Source of the DNA: Bugulina stolonifera
Taxonomy: Eukaryota > Bryozoa > Gymnolaemata > Cheilostomatida > Bugulidae
Direction of reading: 5' to 3'
NCBI GenBank assembly: GCA_935421135.1
Contig: OW285188.1
Span: 6,686,733 to 6,750,732 of the forward strand
Length of the DNA: 64,000 bases
In this document: positions 48,501-58,100 of the stretch, piece after piece
Layout of the letters: every line of letters begins with the position of its first letter
Numbering within the stretch: the first letter of the stretch is position 1
The notes under the pieces: generated by a model
The model's input: only the letters and a program-made list of their open reading frames with translations
The model's database searches: none
What the model was told of the DNA's origin: nothing
Made by a program: the position numbers and the translations under genes

Positions 48501-50239
48501 ACCTCAAAAAAATCTTTCTGGGTCTGATGGAGAAGAATGGGATGGACTGTGACTGGCATTTTGATTGGACAGACCGACAAGTGAGTTAGACATATGATTG
48601 GATATTCAAACATGTCTGCTCAGTTTGACGATGTGGAAGACTATCGTTCGTTATTTTGATCCTATTTCATCCAATATAGTTAGAGTGATTCCATTTTAAT
48701 TCCGAAAGTCATCTGTGGTGAAGGATTGGATACTGCTTCCATTAACAATCTTCAACTTGTCAGTCAGTAAAATTATTGTACAAAGCATTTTATCAGTGTT
48801 GTGAGGTCCAGTGGGAGGCACACGGTCGTACAACTAGGTGGAGGAAAATTAAATGATTTGGGCGCAGAGTTTATAGTCTATTTTATTTAAGACAAATTTG
48901 AGGGCTACTAGCTACTAATAATATGCGCTCACTTGATGCTAAAATAGTGACCACCAGATTCCAGCTCTAAATGCTATCGTTGGTCTCCCTCTCCTGATGC
49001 AAGATCACAACCTAGTTGCTTCCTCACTCTGTTTTGCTATTGGTCAGTCTGTTGACTGTTGACCTCAATATGTGTATGTAAACATGCACACCATACAGTG
49101 TGTAATATTTTTTATCTGTTGATATTTGATAGTCACAGCAAGCCGTAGCCTCTGACACAGCTTCACATTCGTCCCGTAATCCTGGGAGACACCGACATAC
49201 TGCTGGCCCGGCACCTGTCGTAAGTCTTGTTCAAGTTTCATTTGTTTTATTTCAAGAAATAACAGTCTAATTTTATTGGTCTGAGGGCATTTTACTATTT
49301 ACTGTTTTGTGGCATTTTAAACTGTGCCACATCTTGTAAAACTGTATATTATTTAATGTCAAGCTCTACAATTTATAGTCATGTGATTGGATTTATGCTG
49401 ACGATTAAGTTATATTCAACAGCGTAATAAAAGTTGATAGCGCCATATATGATTGATTAGTCAAAGAACAAAGATATCTCTTAATACACATAATAGATTT
49501 AGTTGTCTTAAAGATAACAACCATGTTATTCTAATTGTTTAGTTGTTACCCAGCAATATTAGTGTAGCTGGTGCCTGGCAATATTGGTGTAGCTGGTGCC
49601 TGGCAAGGTTATGCTGGTCATTATTTTCATTTTGCTACTCTGTAGAATTCTGGAGGAGCACTAAATGGGGTGATAGAGGAGGGCAAGGCAAATGAGTCAA
49701 GTAAACCAGCCCTTCCTCAGGCCACTGAAGATACAGAAAACACGTAAGTTACATGGGCAGATAATTACAAGTGTCGTTGTGTGACAGAGTAGCATAACAA
49801 TTCCTCTATTCTTATTCACCATGACAGTCACACCTTTCTTGTAACTAAAATGCAATTAGTACGAAAAGAGAGTAAATTTAGAACTAAGCACTTCATCATT
49901 TAGTGTGACGTTGCTGTGCTTACTTATGGAATGTTTGCGTCATACTAGTGAGGTCTAAGATATACACCAGGTTTGAAAATCATCAAATGCGTACCACTAC
50001 ATGTAGGTACAACGTAACTGTGGAGATAGTACCTAGTGTGTATTATCTAGTGCATAATGTAGACCTAACATACAACGTAAAGTATCCAGTTCCAATCCAC
50101 AGAAGTACTCACGGAATGATCTAAGATGCTACTGTACCTATCTTTTAGTTGCTGTTCATGTTTTGGCACCAAAAAGAAGTCAAGTAAAAACAAATCTGGC
50201 AATAATCCAACAACACAGACGGAGGAGCGTAGGAAATGA
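42510..50239 (+). CDS. CSNK1G: Casein kinase 1 gamma
   Basis: Ten exons: 42510-42630, 43190-43230, 44797-44866, 46616-46764, 47276-47510, 47665-47835, 48435-48580, 49133-49219, 49646-49743 and 50149-50239 (TGA). All phases close; 402 aa. This is a membrane-anchored Ser/Thr kinase; in animals the gamma isoforms phosphorylate LRP5/6 in Wnt signalling and act in trafficking. Visible: [23 protein letters not shown] loop, VAIKL (Lys53), [12 protein letters not shown] catalytic loop (Asp143), DFG at 166-168, [19 protein letters not shown], and [20 protein letters not shown]. The gamma-specific tail has a cysteine cluster TCCSCF (373-378) followed by a Lys-rich stretch, as in isoforms attached by palmitoylation. 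Residues 312-370 are the variable linker. Introns 1, 2, 3, 4 and 6 all contain tandem repeats, and intron 4 also holds a SINE. Confidence 0.97.
42676..43071. repeat. CTACTGACTACTAGTTA minisatellite, CSNK1G intron 1
   Basis: Variable 14-18 bp units of CTAGCTACTGACTACTAG type occupy about 400 bases, beginning about 45 bases after the exon 1 donor. The unit matches the smaller array at 5758-5832. Confidence 0.93.
44297..44577. repeat. ~20-bp minisatellite, CSNK1G intron 2
   Basis: About 14 copies of a unit close to CACATCTAGTCTACCTGGT, with CACCTCTAGTTCACCTGGT variants at the left end, lie about 220 bases before the exon 3 acceptor. Confidence 0.95.
44876..45390. repeat. 20-bp minisatellite, CSNK1G intron 3, starts 10 bases after the donor
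   Basis: About 25 copies of ACTCTACTCTACTGTGTGTT and close variants occur here. The array begins almost directly after GTGAGTGCATT at the exon 3 donor. The unit has no stop codon in any forward frame, so all three plus frames stay open for 175-210 codons. These are repeat artefacts, not proteins. Confidence 0.97.
46744..47160 (+). repeat. Duplicated exon-end/donor segment in CSNK1G intron 4
   Basis: The last bases of exon 4 with its donor (TACAACTTGTAAGTATC, 46757-46773) recur exactly at 46794-46810, and as a variant (TATACAGCTTGTAAGTAC) at 47113-47130. GGTAGCTATACAA recurs at 46822-46834 and 47142-47154. A SINE has split the array. The true exon ends at 46764. Confidence 0.9.
46835..47111 (+). 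mobile_element. tRNA-derived SINE in CSNK1G intron 4
   Basis: The head GTGGCTTAGGGGTCAGCTGA fits a polymerase III A box, and CAGGTTCGAATCCCGGTCAC about 30 bases on is a textbook B box. The tRNA-like part is about 70 bases. It is followed by a non-tRNA body with GGAAGAGCATCCAGCC and GC-rich DNA to about 47104. Possible target-site copies are TATACAAC on the left and TATACAGC on the right. It is not a functional tRNA gene because the acceptor stem does not close. Confidence 0.8.
47856..48330. repeat. 24-bp minisatellite, CSNK1G intron 6
   Basis: About 20 copies of a 24-bp unit such as TACTGATTGTCACACTCACT plus four bases run from about 20 bases past the GTGAGC donor. The length is a multiple of three, so both strands stay open for 130-180 codons ([12 protein letters not shown] repeats on the minus strand). 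These are not proteins. Confidence 0.96.
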
Positions 50240-50899
50240 TACAGGCAGTCTGGTCGTGGTCAAGGGGGCCGTAGTGGCAAGGATGCAGTACTTCTTCAAT
50301 CACTGGACAGTAATATTCATCAATCAAAGTCAGCAACAGCCACAGCAGTAGAAGATGAGTCATCAGGTAAAGAAGAACAGCTGACTGATGTGAGCAAAAA
50401 CAAGGAGCGTAACAAGACATCTGTCCGATATAAAAGATACAAAGATGAAAGTTAGCACTATTTTACTGTATCCACCACTGTCACAAGAGAGAGCTTTTTC
50501 CAGTTCAGTATCTCCCACCATTGCCTTTGAGTTCCAACTCTGAAGGCTACGACCAGGCGCCACAAACAATGAATGTATTTTATTTACTTATACCTAAATA
50601 TTTGTCAGTAAACAGGAATTGTCCTACATCGTCAACATCCTATAACAGGGGCACAACTCCAACCAACTTAACAGATTTCAAAATACTTAGTGAAGCCTCA
50701 TCCACTAACAGATCAGTTGTAGTGCAGATCTTGGCAATATTTAATTTAGCATTTATTTTTTCAGCTGCTGGTGTAACTAAGCTGAGCAAACAGTTATTAT
50801 CAATGTTATGTGCATATAAAAGTATATAAGATACAGCGGTAGGGCCAGCATTCCAGCCTCCTAAGTCTATCAAGATTGTATTTTATAGTGTATCAGGTC

Positions 50900-50905
50900 A
50901 ATAAA
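50900..50905 (+). promoter_or_regulatory. Probable CSNK1G poly(A) signal
   Basis: AATAAA lies 660 bases past the CSNK1G stop. It is the first canonical hexamer on the plus strand in the convergent region. Confidence 0.5.
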
Positions 50906-51004
50906 TTCATGGCCCAGCGGTTCATTTTACTACAGTATTGCTTTTCCATACGCCATGTCTTAACCATCATAGCTGTTATATAAATTAGTTATAAATTTTT
51001 TGAT

Positions 51005-51010
51005 TTTATT
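51005..51010 (-). promoter_or_regulatory. Probable PCLAF poly(A) signal
   Basis: AATAAA on the minus strand lies about 145 bases past the PCLAF stop codon. It is about 100 bases from the convergent CSNK1G signal. Confidence 0.5.
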
Positions 51011-51152
51011 AAAGGTAAAAAGAAGATAATTATAAAATTGTATTGTTTGCAAAATCAATAGCTGTAAGTTAGAGAATTAATCTATCAACAAAAAAAATCT
51101 GTATAGATGCACAAGTAGGTATAAATGGATGGGGTGCATGGAAGAACTTGGG

Positions 51153-54129
51153 CTAATCATCCTCATCAGATTCTATAATCCTATTTCGCCTTTTAGCTAC
51201 AGGCTCACTAGTGTCATCTTTAGCCTCAGCATCATCCTTAGCCTCAGCATCATCCTCAGCATCATCCTTAGCTTCAGTATCATCTTTAGCCCCAGTGTCA
51301 TCTCTAGCCTCGGTATCATCCTTAGCCTCAGTATCATCTTTAGCCATAGTGTTATCTTTAGGTTCAGCATCTTCCATCTCCTGATTTTCAGCATCACTAG
51401 ATATATTGGTGTCTTTAGACCTGCATATCATACACTATCATCAGAATATGCAACAAGTTTAGTGGTTTTTTCAAAATCAACAGAAGTTACGGAACACTGC
51501 TCTCTAGATAGCAGGGAATGCAGGTTGGGAGTTGTACTAGTGGTTGTTCTAGGAGAATAAAAACAGACAGGCCATTCATTTATTTGAATAGTGTTAAATT
51601 CAAGCCCGGCACAATCTCTAAATGTATCAATAAATAGACAGCTAAAGTACTTACTGCATGATGGGCCTGGCATCATAAACAGTATAACAGAGCGACTATG
51701 AGCAGTTTCTAGTGAGTTTGAAAAGCCTACCTTTTTGAACTCTTTTTCGTCTGTTTGCCTTTCTGTGGTTGTTTTCCCTTTGACCTTTTTGTCTTTGCAG
51801 TCATCTCCTCTGCATTTTCCTGCACCTCAATCACATCTTCATTCTCCTTGTCCTCCTCCTTAACTTTACTTGACGAGGAGAAGGAGAAGAAGGATCTGAC
51901 ACTCTTCTGCCATTCAGGTGTTGGCTGGGGACAGTATGGTAAACCAGAACTAGGCTGTAGTTTCTTCTTGCCTGTAAATGTGGAGCAGATAAGCCAGACG
52001 TCAGATTGATGATGTCACATTTTACTATTATTGTATGATTGATTCACACTAGTAGAATATTCAAGGTCAAATGAGGTGGAGTACACTGAGCCTGCTATTC
52101 TAGGGTAATGCCTATTATAAGCCTACAGTGTAGATCTCATAGTTTAGAGGTGGGTACGCTCCTCATATCCTGTGTACCCTCATAAGTAATGATAACCGGC
52201 ACAGACCATAAAATTAATAGTGTTTGAAATTAGCAGAACTAGGCACAGGGTAGGTAACTCCCAGTTTTTATGATTATGAATTCAACAAAAGATGCAACCG
52301 CCAGAGTTGGCCAAATTATGGGTTATTCTCAAAACTTCTTAGAAAAAGTTAAAATTAATTCTCTACTAAATAATAATGTAGCTATTTCACTGTCATTAGA
52401 AAGGTGTACAAATCTTGTTCTACATCAAAGTTCAATGAGCTGCATTATAATGATACTGAGTTGTGACAAGGCTAAGGGGAGTTGTGTTTTCATTTAATTA
52501 GTGCAATAACGCTGTTCCCTGCAATGTGAAATACACAGACTACAGATACAGACTATTTACAACATGAATTTGCAATTTACCACTCAAATACTGTAACTTT
52601 GCAAATAAAGTAGGCTAATAACAGTGCCCATTTGGACAAATAGAAATATGACATTAGTTAGTCCAAATATTGGAAATCCCAATAACTAGTAGGTGGAATA
52701 ACAGAGAATAACTCAAACTAAAGTAGACTTACCTGAGTCTGTAAGGGAAGAGCTACTGCCTGCTCCTGTATTTGACACTAGCTGTTTTCTTGGTGCTTTC
52801 GAACCAACAACTACAAGGGTATAAAATAGAATAATGTAAAGCTAAATTTGGGGTCTGAAGTTGCAAATGATAAGGAGAGATGTCTGCAAGTTGCGTTTTG
52901 GAAACTCAAGTTACCATGGCTAACTCTTAGTTATAACTCTTCATCTAGGCCTACATGATTATATATGTATAGCCCCTTATATCTATATACGAGTAGGCTA
53001 CATAATTATAGGCACAGTGAAACTTCCTTAATTCAAACTCCAAGGGACCGTCATAATTTGTTTGAATTAGGCCTGAGTTTGAATTGTAAGATCACTTCAC
53101 TTAATTGAAGTCATTATGTAGTTCTCAGCAGGGACCAAGGCTAATAGTTTGAGCAAGTTCCACTATATATATAGACTAGCTATCTACATGTATATAATTG
53201 CCCATCCGCCTATTTAGTCACTTTATTTAACCAGATATTTGCACAAAAGTAAGGATGAGCAAACTTTAGGCTACTAGTTTCATAAATCACTCAGTCATAT
53301 ATGCAGTCTGTCATATTGAGGACCAACAATCTCTAACATGTAGGACGCCTAATGCTAACAGCTTGTGCTGTTTCCTTCTCTTGGCATAGGAAATGCATTG
53401 CATGTTGTCCATATTTCATTCTTCAGCGGTGATGAGAACTAATCCCTACATCTTGGTTAAGAAAGATGATAGTACACTTAAAATTGCTTAACGGCGCAAA
53501 CGGGAGCGCTTCTTTAGTCAGCGGTTTGTCAGTAAGTGAGTAGTAGTCACAGCAGTTGCTGTCTATTGTTGAGTGTTCATTGGCCCTAGTCTCGGATCCC
53601 TCACAGTTCGAGGGAGGAAGCTATTATAGAAGGTCTGACTTGAGGCATAAATAGAGGTTGGTTCTCCTCTCTGTGCTGTGCTATCGCTAGTCAGCTCATT
53701 ATGAGCCGAGGCGAGGGTCTGTTGCCTTGTTTCGTCTGAGAGTATTTTCATCAGGAGGGACAGCCTATGTGATTTCCGTCTTTCTTTTAATGGTTTCAGG
53801 TCCAGTTGTGTTCGAGCTTCTGTGACTCCCCGCCTTCCCTTCAGATTCTTAATGAATCTCACTGGTTGAGTTTGCACATGACATGTTCGATTGATTCACA
53901 GTAAACATATCCTATTCTAATTCTATTCTTAATTCTGCTATAATACTAACTATACTAATAATAATTCTAATACTAATAATAAAAATTATAATTAATTTAA
54001 TAATATAATAGTTATAAATAATAATAATAGGCAAACTATTGCATTTATGATTTAGGTAATGGCCAGTTTTGGATTACCTTTATCTTACTCACCTTTGGTT
54101 GTAGCACCATCTCCTTTTGTTCTAACCAT
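51153..54129 (-). CDS. PCLAF: PCNA-associated factor (PAF15/KIAA0101) homologue
   Basis: Four minus-strand exons: 54129-54093, 52810-52733, 51971-51731 and 51420-51153 (TAG), 207 aa with all phases closing. PCLAF binds PCNA at replication forks and regulates translesion synthesis. The start MVRTKGDGATTK matches the family's MVRTK start. Lys12 and Lys21 (in SKAPRKQL) sit nine residues apart, as do the ubiquitinated Lys15 and Lys24 of human PCLAF. The PIP box is Q60-KSVRS-F66-F67, preceded by PQPTPEW as in the family's RPTPKW. A KEN degron (80-82) follows, as in vertebrates. The protein is nearly twice the human length (111 aa) because of a Lys/Glu-rich stretch and an acidic tail of about 60 residues of AKDDTE-type repeats ending IIESDEDD. 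Intron 1 contains an RT fragment. Confidence 0.93.
51210..51360 (-). repeat. 18-bp coding repeat in the PCLAF acidic tail
   Basis: Eight or so in-frame copies of an 18-bp unit, GCTAAAGATGATACTGAG (AKDDTE), encode the acidic tail, with one shortened copy (EDDAE). The unit is a multiple of three, so length change would not break the frame. Confidence 0.9.
53563..53877 (-). pseudogene. 3' fragment of a non-LTR reverse transcriptase
   Basis: The minus-strand frame contains RFIKNLKGRRGVTEARTQLD, then LKPLKERRKSHRLSLLMKIL. This is the pattern seen at the C-terminal end of jockey/CR1-like RT proteins (RF..N, SVT, L..L..RR...RL..L.KI). It starts without the catalytic domain, so it is a 5'-truncated insertion within PCLAF intron 1. 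An AT-rich microsatellite-like stretch (53920-54050) adjoins it. Confidence 0.75.
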
Positions 54130-55178
54130 CTTATCTTAGTTAATCTTTATTTTAACTTTATCTAATCTTTCCTTATTAATTATGTTTGTTGCCTCCCACT
54201 GACTTAGTGAAGTGGGTGAAGATAGATGTAGATAAGATTATACAAAATGGTATTCACGAGAAAATTAGCAATTAATCAATTCTTGGATAAAAGTTTGAAT
54301 CAAATTCAAATTGTTGTTGTACTCTAATCTATGTCTTGTCTTCTGATTCCGACAACCACAGTGACTGTCACACTGACACTCACTGTTACTCTCACTGTCA
54401 CCGTGCTACTTCTGCGGATCGGAGTTTTGTCTTGTGGTTGTGCATAGATTAAGATCAGTGTTAGTCCTTCAAATTTGATAAATATTTTCTCAATTAACAA
54501 CTATCCCGTTAATACTCGATTCAGTTCAAGCTGGCAGGTATATAAGATGTAAATTCATCAAATTTACCCGGAGGCACCAACCAAAGGGGTACATATATCC
54601 CTTTGGCACCAACTAGTTACAGTTTACATGCAATACAAAGATAATAGCCCGCGCTTTCACCACAGAGAGCGCGATTCTATTTGTGCCATTTCCGATGTGA
54701 GCAACGATCGTTTATTTATAGTCGTTGACCTGAGCACGTGAGCTGCAGCTTAGCTGTTCATACACTATTGTTTGCTTAGTTTTCCACTACAATCTTTTAT
54801 ATTTTGACTGCAAGAAATTAAGCCAATGTTGTTTGTAAGTTTCTAGCTGTAAACCTCAAGATGTTGGTGATACAATTTCTGAAGAAAGGAAAAACATGGC
54901 ATAAGTCATATTTAAATATTGGGGCGTGCAAGTATTAAAGAACAGCCGAAACATTGACGCGTTGTCTTCTCGATTTTCATTGGTTCTTACAACCTGCTTC
55001 ATTACACGTGCCCTCATAACCAGGTGGAAGGGCGACTCAAACGTTAGCTGATTTGTTTTGTGTTTTCACCTAGTTTTGTTAGTACCTGTAGCATACAGTT
55101 GGATGAATTAAGTTCAAGACTGCTAGAATTATCAAGTGTAAGCAATTCAGCGAGTTCAGACTACTAGCCAAGTGCATA
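54130..55178. promoter_or_regulatory. Head-to-head promoter region of PCLAF and MNT
   Basis: The ATGs of PCLAF (54129, minus) and MNT (55179, plus) are 1.05 kb apart with no gene between them. CACGTG E-boxes lie at 54735-54740 and 55005-55010, with further copies just inside MNT at 55246-55251 and 55500-55505. An inverted CCAAT (ATTGG) is at about 54979. Promoter activity is inferred from the layout. Confidence 0.6.
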
Positions 55179-58100
55179 ATGAGCCTGGAAACCCTGTTGG
55201 AAGCAGCCGAGTTTCTTGAGTGGAATAAACCTGGCGTAAAGAAATCACGTGGTTAGTTTAACCTTTCCGTTTCACATTTATATTCGTGCATTAACTTTTA
55301 AAACTAAGTCATCGTATAATCATTTAATTTAATTCTGCTGGAGTTGAAGCAAGTCCGAGGGCATCTAATAATACTCTCTATATGGGATATAAGGTAATTA
55401 CAGAATTATAAATCGTTTCACCCTGACTCTCTCAGTGGAGCCGTAGAAAAAACCCGGATTTATTTGTGGGCGGGGTCACTGTCGTGACGGCATGTTTGTC
55501 ACGTGTGCCAACTTCTACCCATCAACAAACAAGTTGGGGTGTTTGTCATGAGCTGCCAAATCATGGATTACCATACTTTGCTGACATGGTCAATGTATCT
55601 GCTTCTGACAGACAGTGATTAAACAACATGTCAACGTACTTTCATGCATAAAAAGATGACCCTATGTTATGTACTGTAGGTTCTGTATAAATCATAAACG
55701 TATTAAAATTTTATATCAGTATCACTAATAGTTATAGTATCCCTTAAAAACCAAAAACTATCCCAACTAGAGTTCCCAATACCAACTCTCCCCTAAACGG
55801 TTTTGAATGAGTCTATTTAAATAGCCTTATTTGTGATGAAAAGAAGTAGTCCATAGCAGCGGTAATGCTGGAATTCCTGATCAAAAACTAAATGCACACT
55901 GTTACACTAATAAGGCACTCTACTTAGGCCGCCTGCGGTCAAGAGTGTCCTACGTCATCAGAGGTACCTAGACGGATATAGTGATAGTATCTGCAAGTGT
56001 TGTCTTTCACCTAAAACCGATCCATATTGCCTTAGAGTTGTCTTTCTTTCTTCAAATAGTGTTTTGAAATATTCGGAATAACAAAACATTCCAGAATAAT
56101 TTCGGTACCTTGTTATTTCAAACATTCAGGGTGCGACCAGATGGCATGCCTTTGGTTCGATACATTTAGGCCGTACTTCAACAAAATTCCAATAATCTTG
56201 AGTCGGCCTCCATTATTGTTCTATGAAGAAAATAAGAAAGATGTCATTATTGTAGTTGATTATCATTTCTTTAGCAACAAGAACATCTAAGAAAGCAGAG
56301 AATTTTAAACCTCACTTACCAACTGAGCGTAAGAGAAAGGCATCATCTACCAGATCATCTCAAGCAGCCAAAGCTGCCTCACCTGCTGTTAGCTCCAGTT
56401 CAGCTGTATCTAAAGCCAGTGACTCACTTGACTATGAAGATTCAACACCTCTTGATAGCTTGTCAGCATCTCATACTGTTTTCCTCTCTCAAGAAGAGGA
56501 AGAGGTTGATAAACTCACTCTCAAGGAAATTCGAAAAAGGTGTGATTAAATATACGACTTTTTGTCACATCAGAATATGTACTTGTGTTTCCTTTCATTG
56601 TGCTATTATTTTCTACATTTAGTAAGTGCCATCTCAAATGTGGTCGTATATTTACAGCTTTGGCAGTCGTGAGACGCATAATAAGCTGGAGAAAAACAGG
56701 TAAGTGTACCTACAGCTTCCGTTTCACCTACGGCTCCTGTACCCCTTCCACTACTATTGTACTAATATTATAGTGCTAACACTGCTGCTATGACCACTAC
56801 CATACTGTTGTTGTCTCATCTACCCTAACAGTATGGACTCATATAACACTACAATTTGTACTAATTTTGAATTTATATGCCTCTTGTAAATTAACTTTGT
56901 CTTTAGACGAGCTCATCTTAAGGAATGTTTTGATCAGCTGAGGAAGGAGCTTCCGTTTGTAGATGAGAGAAGATCATCCAACCTCTCCACACTAAAGAGT
57001 GCAATAAGATTGATTGGGGTAAGTGAACATGTACATGTATGTACTGCAGATGTACATGTACATGTAGGTATGTACTGCATGTGTACATGTAGGTATGTAC
57101 TGCACGTGTACATGTAAGGATGTACTGCACAACATGTACATGTAGGTATGCACTGCTGATGAAGATAAGAGTCAATTCTCTAGGATTATAGGATATAACA
57201 ATACTAGCAAATGCATGTTGGATTAATAGAGGTGACATGTATACCCTTATGTCTATACTCATATGGCATCTAGTATTATCTGCAACTTATTAATAGAATC
57301 TGACTCATCTTATTATTTATAGAATCTGAGTAGTCAGCACAGGGATTTGGAAGGAGAGAAGAAAAGGTTGCAGAGAGTTAAAAATACAAAGCAAGCTCAA
57401 ATCAATACACTCAGGTTGATGTCATACCCTGTGGCCCCAAGTATTACCACGCCCCTCCCAGACACTAATACTAGCTGTGAAATATGCCACCACCCCACCC
57501 TCCACCACCCCCCATAAGCTCACCAGTACAACCAGAAATAATATTCTAAATTTGCACCAAATCGGAACATTAGTCACACTGCTTTACTAGAGTATCAAAA
57601 AGCAGACAAGTCTACGTTGTAGGTAGCATACTTGACCAGATGGTGCAATGTTGCTAGTAGTATCGTGAACTCTTGTCTCATGTAATTGTATAGTATGCCT
57701 GTAGCGGTGGGAGTTGTGTTCCCATAAGGTAGTAGTGGAGCATAATATACATGTACATCTGGTAGTTTCACATAAAAGGGCATTATTGTGCTAGACTTGA
57801 ACATTGTATGTCATCATTTCTGTATGTATATGTAACACAGGAGTGAGCTACAAGACAGAGGTGTAGAATATAATATTGAAGATTGGCTGGAAGGAACTAA
57901 ATCTAGCACTAACTCAACCAACACAGCATCTGGTAATATTTTGTTATTGGTTATTCTATTTGCTTCACATGTGTCTTTTATGCCAGGAATTTGTCTTTTT
58001 GAGCAGTCAGAGACTTGTTTCACATCCATAAAAATACCAGTCCCTGACCGCAGTTTGAACACGGGACCTCTACAGTACCTAATCGCCTAGCACAGTGTAC

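Larger units (their letters stand above)
50240..51152. other. Convergent 3' region of CSNK1G and PCLAF
   Basis: This stretch holds the CSNK1G 3' UTR and the PCLAF 3' UTR. Frames at 50521-50829 (+) and 50873-50640 (-) have no family signature. Poly(A) signals for the two strands lie at 50900-50905 and 51010-51005. Confidence 0.6.
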
